DNA of 64,000 nt from Nitricoxidireducens sp046726235. GTDB taxonomy: Bacteria > Pseudomonadota > Gammaproteobacteria > Burkholderiales > Rhodocyclaceae. Positions 34,788-42,595 of the stretch are shown here, piece after piece. Made by a program: the position numbers and the translations under genes. A model generated the notes under the pieces. The model worked only from the letters and a program-made list of their open reading frames with translations. It had not been told where the DNA came from and did no database searches. The stretch lies in the NCBI GenBank assembly GCA_046726235.1, contig JBKPAD010000002.1:248001-312000 (forward strand), written 5' to 3'. How positions within the stretch are numbered: the first letter of the stretch is position 1; every line of letters begins with the position of its first letter.

Positions 34788-37382
34788 TCAGCCGCCGGCT
34801 ACCACGGCCGGACCGGCGTTGATCCGCTGCAGCAGGGCCTCGGCCGGCTCGGGACGGCCGAACAGGTAGCCCTGGTAGACGACCGTTCCCCGCTCGCCGA
34901 GGAACAACGCCTGCTCGTGCGTCTCGACGCCCTCGGCGACGACGCGCAGCGCCATGTGCCGCGCGACCGCGAGAATGGTCTCGACGAGAGCGGCGTCCTC
35001 GGCTTTCGCCGGCGCCTCCTGGACGAAGCTCTTGTCGATCTTGAGTTCGTGGATCGGCAGGCGCTTGAGGTAGGACAGCGACGAATAGCCGGTGCCGAAG
35101 TCGTCGACCGAGAAGTGGATGCCGAGGGCGGCCAGGTCCTTCATCTTGCCGATCACCTCGTCGACGTCGGCGATTACCAGGCCCTCGGTGAATTCCAGCG
35201 TCAGCCGCCGCGGATCGGCGCCTGTGGCGTCCAGCAACTCGCGCAACCAGGGCGAGAAGAAGACCTTGCGGAAATGGCGCGGGCTGATGTTGACGGCGAT
35301 GCGGATCGGCTGCGTCGCATACTCGGGCAGCGACAGCAGCCGGCACGCCTCGGCGAGAACCCAGGCCCCGACGTCGACGATGAGATCGGTTTCCTCGGCC
35401 AGCGGAATGAACATCCCCGGCAGCACCAGGCCGCGCTCCGGGTGCTGCCAGCGCACCAGCGCTTCGGCGCCGATGGTGCTGCCGTCCATGCTGACCTGCG
35501 GCTGCAGATAGAGGCGCAGTTCGCCCGCCGTCACCGCCTTGCGCAGTTCGTGCTCGGTCTTGAAGCGCTCCTCCGCGACGACGCCCATGGTCTCGTCGAA
35601 GAACGAAGTGCCGTTGCCGCCTTCCGCCTTGGCTTGATTGATCGCCGTGTCGGCACGCCGCAGCACGCGGCTCGGTGAATCCGATGGACCGCAGGGAAAG
35701 ACGGTCAGCCCCATGCTGACGGTGATGCCGAGTTCCTCGTCGTCGACGCCGAACGGTCTGCGCACGGCCGTATGCAGGTCGTCGCAAATGCCGAGAGCGT
35801 AGGCAAGCGCGTGTTCGGCGTCGCCTTGCAGGTCCTTGAGCAGAATCGCGAACTCGTCGCCCGACAGGCGCGCGAGCATGTCGCCGCCGCGCACCAGGCC
35901 GCCGATACGATCGGCGATCGCCTGCAGCAGGCGATCGCCGCTGGCATGGTCGCGGGCGTCGTTGATCAGCTTGAAGCGGTCGATGTCCAGCATGACGAGG
36001 CCGTTGAACCGGCCGCTCTCGGCCGAGGCGCCCATGCAGGAATTGATCTCGCCGATCAGCCGCACGCGGTTGGGCAGGCCGGTCAGCGTATCGAAGTAGG
36101 CAAGGCGGTAGAGGTCGGCCTCGGACTGACGCTTCGCCGTGACGTCCTCCTTGACGGCGATGTAGTGGGTGATGCGGCCGTCGTCGTCGCGCACCGGTGC
36201 GATGATCGCCCACTCGAGGTATTCCGAGCCGTCCTTGCGCCGGTTGATGAACTCGCCTTCCCAGGTGCGCCCCTGGCGGAGCGCCCGCCATAACGAGTCG
36301 TAGCGCTCGCGCGGCGTCTTGCCCGAAGCGAGAATCGCCGGCGTCTTGCCGATCACGTCGGCGCGCTCGTAGCCGGAGTTGTCGAGGAAGAAGCGGTTGA
36401 CGTACTCAATGCGCGAGTCGAGGTCCGTGATGACGATGCTGTGCGGACTCTGCTCGACCGCCTGAAGGAGCTTGCGCAGGCGCTCCGTCTGTTCCTGCAG
36501 CTCCCGGGTGCGTTCGCCGACTTGCTGGCGCAGGAACACCGGCTGGCGCAGAAGCATGTGCACGAGGGCCGCAAACATGCCGCTGAACAGCAGTGCCAGC
36601 AGACCCTTTCCCCAGAGTTCGCCGACCGGCTGCCAGCCGCCCGCCGGCTCGATCGACAGGTGCCACTGGCCGTTCGGCACGTCGAGCACGGCCGTCACCG
36701 GCCGGCGCATCGGCGACGCGGCCTGACCCGCGATCGTCTGGCGCTCTCCGGTGTCCGGATGCAGGCGCCAGAGTTCGTAGCTGTAGCCGTCGGCGGCGAG
36801 CGACTCGAGGGAGCCCCTGAGGATGTCGGGAAAGCGGATCAGGGCGCTGGTGAAACCCCAGAAATACTCGCCGTTGTTGCGGTCGGCGAGGAATACGGGC
36901 AGGCGCGCGACGGCGCCGACGCCGCCCTGGACCAGATTGAATGGCCCCGCGAGCGTCAGGCGCCGCGTGTCGCGGGCGAGGAAGGCCTCCTTGGTGCGCG
37001 TCGGATCGCGCAGCAGGTCGTGTCCGATCGCCTTCTCGTTGCCGACGAGGGGGACGACGTGGGTGAGGACGCCGTTCGGCGCCAGTTGCAGCGAACTGAC
37101 GCCCGGATACAGCGGCAGCATCTCGGCGGCAATGCCGGGAAAGGAGGGGAAGTCGCCCTGCCCTTGGCGCACCAGCGCCGCCAGCGCGTAAGTCGACGAC
37201 AGTGCCAGGTCGAGTTGGCCGCCGAGCTTGCGCAACACGGTGTTTGCCAGCGAATCGGCGCGCGAGCGCTCGACCGCCAGGCGCGACTGCTCGGCGCGAT
37301 AGAGCGTGACCGACGACACGACGCCGGCCGCCAGGAATGCAAGCGCCGCGAACCAACGCAACCGGCGCAAGGCGCGGTCCAT
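34788..37382 (-). CDS. CHASE-PAS-GGDEF-EAL cyclic di-GMP signalling protein
   Basis: This 864-residue membrane protein has a first helix near residues 10-28, a CHASE-type periplasmic domain (YPGVSSLQLAPNGVLTHVVP near 90-110), a second helix near 255, then a PAS domain with C-terminal PAC motif (RKDGSEYLEWAIIAPVRDDD). The GGDEF domain has SGDEF near residue 515 and an upstream RGGD I-site. The EAL domain keeps GAEALVRWQHP and DDFGTGYSSLSYLKRLPI, so phosphodiesterase activity is likely; cyclase activity is less certain because GGDEF is SGDEF. The sensed signal is unknown. Confidence 0.92.
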   Translation of the reverse strand: MDRALRRLRWFAALAFLAAGVVSSVTLYRAEQSRLAVERSRADSLANTVLRKLGGQLDLALSSTYALAALVRQGQGDFPSFPGIAAEMLPLYPGVSSLQLAPNGVLTHVVPLVGNEKAIGHDLLRDPTRTKEAFLARDTRRLTLAGPFNLVQGGVGAVARLPVFLADRNNGEYFWGFTSALIRFPDILRGSLESLAADGYSYELWRLHPDTGERQTIAGQAASPMRRPVTAVLDVPNGQWHLSIEPAGGWQPVGELWGKGLLALLFSGMFAALVHMLLRQPVFLRQQVGERTRELQEQTERLRKLLQAVEQSPHSIVITDLDSRIEYVNRFFLDNSGYERADVIGKTPAILASGKTPRERYDSLWRALRQGRTWEGEFINRRKDGSEYLEWAIIAPVRDDDGRITHYIAVKEDVTAKRQSEADLYRLAYFDTLTGLPNRVRLIGEINSCMGASAESGRFNGLVMLDIDRFKLINDARDHASGDRLLQAIADRIGGLVRGGDMLARLSGDEFAILLKDLQGDAEHALAYALGICDDLHTAVRRPFGVDDEELGITVSMGLTVFPCGPSDSPSRVLRRADTAINQAKAEGGNGTSFFDETMGVVAEERFKTEHELRKAVTAGELRLYLQPQVSMDGSTIGAEALVRWQHPERGLVLPGMFIPLAEETDLIVDVGAWVLAEACRLLSLPEYATQPIRIAVNISPRHFRKVFFSPWLRELLDATGADPRRLTLEFTEGLVIADVDEVIGKMKDLAALGIHFSVDDFGTGYSSLSYLKRLPIHELKIDKSFVQEAPAKAEDAALVETILAVARHMALRVVAEGVETHEQALFLGERGTVVYQGYLFGRPEPAEALLQRINAGPAVVAGG

Positions 37383-37477
37383 TTGTATCCCTTCAGTTAC
37401 TCGTTCGGCAGGGCCGCACCAAGCACTTACGCCCGATCGCGGCTACGCTGTGGCAGCGAAAGGAGGCCTCGTTCGCC

Positions 37478-37612
37478 TTGCGGTTCTTCTCGAGCGTCGC
37501 CGTATCGATGGGCGCGTCACTGGCGGCAAATGCCGCGAACGACAACGGCCCCGAGACTGACAGCGTGATTCTGATCCAGGACGCGAACACCTTGGCTCCC
37601 TCGACGAACTAA
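37478..37612 (+). CDS. Possible 44-residue exported peptide (weak)
   Basis: A TTG at 37478 follows AAAGGAGG (37459-37466) by 11 bases. The product would begin MRFFSSVAVSMGASLAANAA, which looks like a short signal peptide with an ANA cleavage site, followed by a 25-residue polar tail ending APSTN. The signals are the only support: codon bias is indistinct, the spacing is long and no homologue is recognised. It may be chance. Confidence 0.22.
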   Translation: MRFFSSVAVSMGASLAANAANDNGPETDSVILIQDANTLAPSTN

Positions 37613-37692
37613 TCGGCCGCAACCCGCGTGCCGCCCCATGGTATCGCGTGTGTGCCGTCGGCGGTGAACACGCAGGCCGAGTGCCAGGCGCT

Positions 37693-37708
37693 TGTCGCAT
37701 GTGCGACA
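37693..37708 (+). promoter_or_regulatory. NifA upstream activator site for nifV
   Basis: TGTCGCATGTGCGACA matches TGT-N10-ACA exactly and forms a near-perfect palindrome within TTGTCGCA/TGCGACAAA. It lies about 52 bases before the sigma-54 promoter, a usual distance for NifA activation through DNA looping. Confidence 0.85.
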
Positions 37709-37759
37709 AACGACGCCCCCGCAATCCGGCAAGCCATTGACTTTACGTAGCTTCTTCGC

Positions 37760-37775
37760 TGGCGCCCAACTTGCT
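37760..37775 (+). promoter_or_regulatory. Sigma-54 promoter of nifV
   Basis: TGGCGCCCAACTTGCT has GG at 37761-37762 and GC at 37773-37774, spaced by exactly ten bases. By family convention the transcript would start near 37786, one base before the nifV ATG. Confidence 0.85.
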
Positions 37776-37786
37776 AAAGCGTAGGC

Positions 37787-38932
37787 ATGGAACACCGCGC
37801 CCTCCCCGTCATCAACGACACCACGCTGCGCGACGGCGAGCAGTCGGCCGGCGTTGCCTTCAGCCTCGCCGAGAAGCTCGACATCGCGCGCCGGCTCGAC
37901 GCGCTCGGCGTACCCGAGATGGAAATCGGCATCCCGGCGATGGGCGCCGCCGAGCGCGAGAGCATCCGCGCCGTCGCCGCGCTCGGTCTCTCCGCCCGCC
38001 TGATGGTCTGGAGCCGCATGAACGCGGCCGACGTCGACGCCTGCATGGGCCTCGGCGCGCAATTGATCGACATTTCGGCGCCGGCCTCCGACCAGCATCT
38101 GCGTTCCAAGCTGCGCCGCGACCGCGCCTGGCTGCTGGCCGAGGTCGACCGCCACGTGCGCCGCGCTGCGGATGCCGGCTTCGAGGTCTGCGTCGGCGGC
38201 GAGGACGCCTCGCGCGCCGACCTCGACTTCCTCAAGCGCCTGCTGGAAACCGCGCAGCGCGCCGGCGCCCGCCGCTTCCGCTTCGCCGACACGCTCGGCG
38301 TGCTCGAGCCCTTCGGCGTCTTCGAGCGCATCGCCGCCCTGCGCGCGGCCAGCGACCTCGACATCGAGATGCACGCCCACGACGACCTCGGCATGGCGAC
38401 GGCCAACACGCTGGCCGCCGTGCGCGCCGGCGCCACGCACGTCAACACCACGGTCAACGGCCTCGGCGAGCGCGCCGGCAACGCCCCGCTCGAGGAAGTC
38501 GTGCTCGGCCTCAAGCAGTGCCACGGCCTCGACGCCGGCGTCCGCCTGCGCGACTTCCCGGCGCTCTCGGCCGTCGTGGCCCGCGCCTCGGGCCGCCCGG
38601 TGCCGTGGCAGAAGAGCGTCGTCGGCGAAGGCGTGTTCACGCACGAGGCCGGCATCCACGTCGACGGCCTGCTCAAGGATCCGGACAACTACCAGGGCTT
38701 CGACCCGCGCGAGGTCGGCCGCCAGCATCGCGTCGTGCTCGGCAAGCACTCCGGCACCGGCGCCGTGAAGGCCGTGTATGCGCGGCTCGGCCTGGCGCTC
38801 GACGACGCCGAGGCGCAAGCCATGCTCGGCGCCGTGCGCCGCTTCGTCGACGCCGCCCGGCGCACGCCCGCCGACGCCGATCTCGCCGCCCTGCTCACCG
38901 ATTTGCGAAAGGAGTCCCATCATGACCGCTGA
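37787..38932 (+). CDS. nifV: Homocitrate synthase NifV
   Basis: This 381-residue enzyme condenses acetyl-CoA with 2-oxoglutarate to homocitrate, the organic ligand of the iron-molybdenum cofactor. The N-terminal INDTTLRDGEQSAGVAF holds metal and substrate residues, and EMHAHDDLGMATANT near residue 195 and THVNTTVNGLGERAGNA near 218 complete the active site. HEAGIHVDGLLKD is typical of the family. The ATG at 37787 is the only start before the catalytic core. No ribosome-binding site is visible and the sigma-54 promoter is immediately upstream. It overlaps nifW. Confidence 0.96.
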   Translation: MEHRALPVINDTTLRDGEQSAGVAFSLAEKLDIARRLDALGVPEMEIGIPAMGAAERESIRAVAALGLSARLMVWSRMNAADVDACMGLGAQLIDISAPASDQHLRSKLRRDRAWLLAEVDRHVRRAADAGFEVCVGGEDASRADLDFLKRLLETAQRAGARRFRFADTLGVLEPFGVFERIAALRAASDLDIEMHAHDDLGMATANTLAAVRAGATHVNTTVNGLGERAGNAPLEEVVLGLKQCHGLDAGVRLRDFPALSAVVARASGRPVPWQKSVVGEGVFTHEAGIHVDGLLKDPDNYQGFDPREVGRQHRVVLGKHSGTGAVKAVYARLGLALDDAEAQAMLGAVRRFVDAARRTPADADLAALLTDLRKESHHDR

Positions 38933-39233
38933 AGACGTGCTCGACCTCGACGACCTCGAATCCGCCGAGGACTTCCTCCGCTACTTCGGCGTGCCCTACA
39001 ACGCGCAGGTGGTGCAGGTCCATCGCCTGCACATCCTGCAGCGTTTCCACGACTACCTGGCGCAGAACTGCGGCCCCGAGCCGACGCGCGACGAATACCG
39101 CGAGTGGCTGACGCGCGCCCACGCCGACTTCGTCGCCTCCGACGCGCGCACCGAGAAGGTGTTCGAGGTGTTCCGCCGCCAGGCCGGCATCGCCAACATT
39201 CCGCTTTCGGCCCTGCGCCGCGCGAGGGGATGA
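38922..39233 (+). CDS. nifW: Nitrogenase-stabilising protein NifW
   Basis: This 103-residue protein contains LESAEDFLRYFGVPYN and VVHRLHILQRFHDYL-like segments typical of NifW, which protects the MoFe protein from oxygen and assists its maturation. GGAG eight bases upstream supports the ATG at 38922, inside the last codons of nifV. Its stop overlaps the nifZ start (ATGATG). The order nifV-W-Z-M matches several diazotrophs. Confidence 0.94.
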   Translation: MTAEDVLDLDDLESAEDFLRYFGVPYNAQVVQVHRLHILQRFHDYLAQNCGPEPTRDEYREWLTRAHADFVASDARTEKVFEVFRRQAGIANIPLSALRRARG

Positions 39234-39688
39234 TGCAGACGCGCTGGAACATCGGCGAGGACGTGCGCGTGGCGCGCAACGTCCGCAACGACGGCACCTA
39301 TCCGGGCATCGCCACCGGCGAGCTGCTGGTGCGCCGCGGCAGCGTGGGCACCATCGTCGACGTCGGCACCTTCCTGCAGGACCAGATCATCTACTCGGTG
39401 CACTTCCTCGACATCGACCGCGTCGTCGGCTGCCGCGAGGAGGAACTGCTCGGCGCCGACGAGGACTGGGTGCCGAGCCGCTTCGAGACGCGCGAGCGCG
39501 TGCGCGCGCGCCGGGCGCTGTCGCTCGGCGGGCAAGTCAGCGTGCCCGCCGGTGCCGTCGGCGAGATCATGCAGGTCGTGCGCGGCGAGCCGGTCGGCTA
39601 CCACGTGCACTTCGAGTGCCTGCCGGGGCGCGTGCTGGCCGTTCCCGAACCGGCGCTGGCGGCGCTGCACGAGGTCGTTCATGCGTGA
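39230..39688 (+). CDS. nifZ: NifZ with two tandem NifZ-type domains
   Basis: This 152-residue protein acts in P-cluster maturation of the MoFe protein. Two related halves are visible: WNIGEDVRVARNVRNDGTYPG to YSVHFLDIDRVVGC (residues about 5-70), and FETRERVRARRALSLGGQVS to YHVHFECLPGRVLAVP (about 82-142). Both share a V-G-x-I-x-x-V core and a YxVHF strand, indicating an internal duplication. Start choice is the first of two adjacent ATGs overlapping nifW. Its end overlaps nifM by eight bases. Confidence 0.93.
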   Translation: MMQTRWNIGEDVRVARNVRNDGTYPGIATGELLVRRGSVGTIVDVGTFLQDQIIYSVHFLDIDRVVGCREEELLGADEDWVPSRFETRERVRARRALSLGGQVSVPAGAVGEIMQVVRGEPVGYHVHFECLPGRVLAVPEPALAALHEVVHA

Positions 39689-40517
39689 GCCCCACGCCTA
39701 CCTGGCGCTCAAGCTGTCGCTCGAGCTCTACCGCAAGCCGCCGGCCGCGCTCGGCGACGCCGAGAAGCAGCGCCTGAACGGCGCCGTGCTGCGCCAGGCC
39801 GAGATCGAACGCCGCATCCTGGCGACGCCCGAGGCCGCCAGCGTCGTCCTGCCCGCGTCGTCGACGCGCCAGGGCCTGGAGGAAATCCGTGGCCGCTACG
39901 CCTCGCGCGCCGAATTCCTCGCCGACCTGGAGGCTTCCGGCTGCGACGAGGCCGCGCTCGAAGCGGCGCTGGCGCGCGACCTGCGCGTCAATGCGGTGCT
40001 CGACAGCATCGCCCGCACGGCGGCGCCGGTCAGCGACACCGACATCGAGATCTTCTACCTGCTGCACGGCGAGCGCTTCAAGCGCCCCGAGCGGCGCGCG
40101 CTGCGCCACATCCTGATCACCATCAACGAGGCCTTGCCCGGCAGCGAGCGTCCCGCCGCCCGTGCCCACATCGAGGACATCCGGCGACGCCTGCTCGCCC
40201 GCCCCGGCGACTTCGCCGCCGAGGCGCTCAGGCACTCGGAATGCCCGACGGCCGTTGAGGGCGGCATGCTGGGCAAGCTCGGGCGCGGCCACCTCTTCCC
40301 CGCCGTCGAGATCGCCGCCTTTGCGCTCGAGCCCGGCATGGTTTCGGCGATCGTCGAATCGCCGGTCGGCTTCCACCTGCTGCTGTGCGATGCCGTCGAG
40401 CCGGAAGGCGTTGTCGGCATCGACGAGGTGCGGGCACGCATCCGCGCGCATCTCGAGACGACCCGCCGCAGCGAACTCCAGAAGTCCTGGATCAAGGGAC
40501 TGTTTCGTCCCGCCTAG
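39681..40517 (+). CDS. nifM: NifM peptidyl-prolyl isomerase for NifH maturation
   Basis: This 278-residue protein has a helical N-terminal half and a C-terminal parvulin-type PPIase domain (RRALRHILITINEA near residue 135, GGMLGKLGRGHLFPAVE near 194, SPVGFHLLLCDA near 232). NifM helps produce active iron protein. Its start lies within the nifZ 3' end and its stop directly abuts the convergent gene at 40518. Confidence 0.94.
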   Translation: MREPHAYLALKLSLELYRKPPAALGDAEKQRLNGAVLRQAEIERRILATPEAASVVLPASSTRQGLEEIRGRYASRAEFLADLEASGCDEAALEAALARDLRVNAVLDSIARTAAPVSDTDIEIFYLLHGERFKRPERRALRHILITINEALPGSERPAARAHIEDIRRRLLARPGDFAAEALRHSECPTAVEGGMLGKLGRGHLFPAVEIAAFALEPGMVSAIVESPVGFHLLLCDAVEPEGVVGIDEVRARIRAHLETTRRSELQKSWIKGLFRPA

Positions 40518-40916
40518 CTACTCCACGATCGCCGCGCGCATGCGCTGCCCGAGCGTCAGGCTCGCCCACCAGGATTCGAGATCGTCGGCCAGCGTGATGC
40601 CGGCGGACGACAGCTCGTAACGGGCGATCGCCTCCGGCCACGGCTCGTCGTCGGCCCGCACCCAGCCGTGCCGGATCAGCACCTCGCCGATCACCGGCTG
40701 CAGCGGCCAGGGGCCGACCATGTAGCGGCGGTAGGCGTCGTCGTTGCCGAAGCGGTATAGCGCGAAGTTGCGCACCCCCTGCAGGGCGCGCATCAGCGAG
40801 AAGCGGATCGGCACGACGTCGGCCGGCAGCGGCGTCCGCGGCAGCAGACGCGGCAATTCCAGGAATGCCTTCGTCGAAGGCTCGCGCAAGCGTGAAAACA
40901 GGAAGCCGATCAGCAT
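40518..40916 (-). CDS. Conserved-type protein at the end of the rnf operon, function unknown
   Basis: This 132-residue protein is not recognised. The ATG at 40916 has GGAGG about eight bases upstream, and its reading direction matches rnf. The first half is basic (LFSRLREPSTKAFLELPRLL), and the C-terminal part (IGEVLIRHGWVRADDEPWPEA and YELSSAGITLADDLESWW) looks like a winged-helix or mixed alpha/beta segment with many tryptophans. It lies 102 bases after rnfH and converges with nifM. An accessory role for Rnf or nitrogenase is inferred only from position. Confidence 0.65.
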   Translation of the reverse strand: MLIGFLFSRLREPSTKAFLELPRLLPRTPLPADVVPIRFSLMRALQGVRNFALYRFGNDDAYRRYMVGPWPLQPVIGEVLIRHGWVRADDEPWPEAIARYELSSAGITLADDLESWWASLTLGQRMRAAIVE

Positions 40917-41018
40917 GACCCCATCCTCCCGGAAGCGGGCCGAACCCGCACGATTCATCCTAGGACAGGGCTCGCGCCCGATCCAACCGGAAAATGCTTA
41001 TGGCGGCCGAAGGCAGGG

Positions 41019-41297
41019 TTATTCGTCGTCGGCGCCCGCGCCGTCGCGGCGCGGCACGGTCAGCGGATCGCAGACGATGGGGCGGTAGATTTCGACGCGG
41101 TCGCCCGGGCGCAGCGCGGCATCGGGCTTGACCACCCTGCCGAAGATGCCGACCTTCTGCGCCGCCAAGTCGATGTGCGGGAACATCTTGAGGATGCCCG
41201 AGCGCTCGATGGCGTCGAGCACCGTCGATTCGTCGGGGACTTCCAGCGTCAGCCAGATCTGCTGCGCGGATTCCGAGTAGGCGACGCCGATCTGCAT
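41019..41297 (-). CDS. rnfH: RnfH ubiquitin-like accessory protein
   Basis: This 92-residue RnfH/UPF0125 protein has an ubiquitin-like fold, seen in IGVAYSESAQQIWLTLEVPD, the WIKMFP-equivalent ILKMFPHIDLAAQKVGIFGR, and RPGDRVEIYRPI near residue 65. It is the last rnf gene in many diazotrophs and its role is undefined. It starts 12 bases after the preceding gene. Confidence 0.93.
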   Translation of the reverse strand: MQIGVAYSESAQQIWLTLEVPDESTVLDAIERSGILKMFPHIDLAAQKVGIFGRVVKPDAALRPGDRVEIYRPIVCDPLTVPRRDGAGADDE

Positions 41298-41309
41298 TGC
41301 GATTCTTCC

Positions 41310-41975
41310 TCAGTGGGCGGCGGCAGCGGCCGGCGCGGCCGCCGTGCGCTCGCGGGTTTCCCAGACGCGCTTCGCCGCCAGCAACAGGCCGAGCACCAGG
41401 AAGCCGGCCGGCGGCAGCACCATCACCAGCACGCCGCCGTAGTCCGGCAGCACGCGCATCTCGAGGAAGGCGAAATTCGGGCCGAGCAGCAGGCTCGCCT
41501 GCGCGAACAGCGTGCCGCTGCCGACGAGCTCGCGGATCAGCCCGATCACCGTCAGCGCCAGCGTGAAGCCGAGCCCCATCGCCAGGCCGTCGAGCGCCGA
41601 GGCGGCCACCGGCGACTTCGAGGCGAAGGCCTCGGCGCGGCCGAGGATCGCGCAATTGACGACGATCAGCGCGATGAACAGGCCGAGCACCTTGTAGAGG
41701 TCGTGCAGCCATGCGTTCATCGCCATGTCGACCACGGTCACCAGCGTCGCGATGATGACGACGAATACCGGAATGCGCACCTGGGCGCTGACGAGATTGC
41801 GCAGCGCCGCGATCAGCACGTTCGAGACCACCAGCACCGCCGTCGTCGCCAGGCCCATGCCGAGGCCGTTGGTGCCGGTCGTCGTCACCGCCATCGTCGG
41901 GCACATCGCCAGCAGCTGCGAGAAGACGACGTTGTCGCGCCAGAGGCCGCTCTTGAGGATCTCCATCGGCGTCAT
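41310..41975 (-). CDS. rnfE: Rnf complex membrane subunit RnfE
   Basis: This 221-residue membrane protein has about six helices and resembles NqrD/RnfE. MTPMEILKSGLWRDNVVFSQLLAMCPTMAVTTT places a conserved cysteine near residue 25, and VNCAILGRAEAFASKSPV near 108 has the second; RnfA carries the matching pair. The two subunits likely form an electron-conducting core. A long Ala-rich tail ends the protein. Its start overlaps rnfG. Confidence 0.94.
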   Translation of the reverse strand: MTPMEILKSGLWRDNVVFSQLLAMCPTMAVTTTGTNGLGMGLATTAVLVVSNVLIAALRNLVSAQVRIPVFVVIIATLVTVVDMAMNAWLHDLYKVLGLFIALIVVNCAILGRAEAFASKSPVAASALDGLAMGLGFTLALTVIGLIRELVGSGTLFAQASLLLGPNFAFLEMRVLPDYGGVLVMVLPPAGFLVLGLLLAAKRVWETRERTAAAPAAAAAH

Positions 41976-42595
41976 CGTGTTTCTCCTTCGAGGATGCGTT
42001 CGCGGTTCGCCGCGTAGAAGTCGAGCCCGCCCTTGACCGCCTTGACCACGGCGCGCGGCGTGATGGTGGCGCCGGCGAACTGGTCGAAATCGCCGCCGTC
42101 CTTCTTCACCGCCCAGCGCTCGGGCGGCGGCGCGCCCAGCGACTTGCCGGCGAAGCCGAGTATCCACGGCGTCTTCGCCGCCTCGATCTTGTCGCCGAGG
42201 CCCGGCGTCTCCTGGTGGCGCAGCACGCGCGCGCCGAGCAGCGTGCCGCCGGCGTCGATGCCGATCAGCACCACGACGTCGCCGGCGTAGCCGCGCGCGG
42301 AGGTGCGGAAGATGGCGCCGTTGATGCGGCCCTCATGGCGCGAGCGGTAGACGGTCACCGGCGCACCGTCGGCACCGGCAAGCTCCACCGTGTCCTTGAG
42401 CAGCTCGTTGTCGGCGTAGCCCTCCGGCAGCACCTGCACCAGCGAGGCCTGCAGGTCGCGCTCCTCGGCGGCGGCGATCAGCGGGCCGGTCATGTCGTTG
42501 GCGGTGACCAGCGCCGCGCTGGTGACCAGCGCCACGATGCCGAGCGACAGCGGCTGGTAGGAGAGGCGGTCGCGCCAGGCGATGTCGGCGCTCAT
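41972..42595 (-). CDS. rnfG: Rnf complex FMN subunit RnfG
   Basis: This 207-residue protein has one N-terminal helix (SLGIVALVTSAALVTAND) and a periplasmic FMN-binding domain. The flavinylation site is in DQFAGATITPRAVV near residue 180, where the second threonine is the expected FMN attachment site. RHQETPGLGDKIEA is a family marker. Start and end overlap neighbouring rnf genes as ATGA. Confidence 0.94.
   Translation of the reverse strand: MSADIAWRDRLSYQPLSLGIVALVTSAALVTANDMTGPLIAAAEERDLQASLVQVLPEGYADNELLKDTVELAGADGAPVTVYRSRHEGRINGAIFRTSARGYAGDVVVLIGIDAGGTLLGARVLRHQETPGLGDKIEAAKTPWILGFAGKSLGAPPPERWAVKKDGGDFDQFAGATITPRAVVKAVKGGLDFYAANRERILEGETR

Larger units (their letters stand above)
37383..37786. 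other. 404-bp gap before nifV: control region plus possible small ORF
   Basis: The gap separates the GGDEF-EAL start from nifV and is divergently transcribed. It holds a NifA activator site (37693-37708), a sigma-54 promoter (37760-37775) and a possible small secreted peptide (37478-37612). The portion next to the GGDEF-EAL start shows no confident promoter. Confidence 0.7.
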
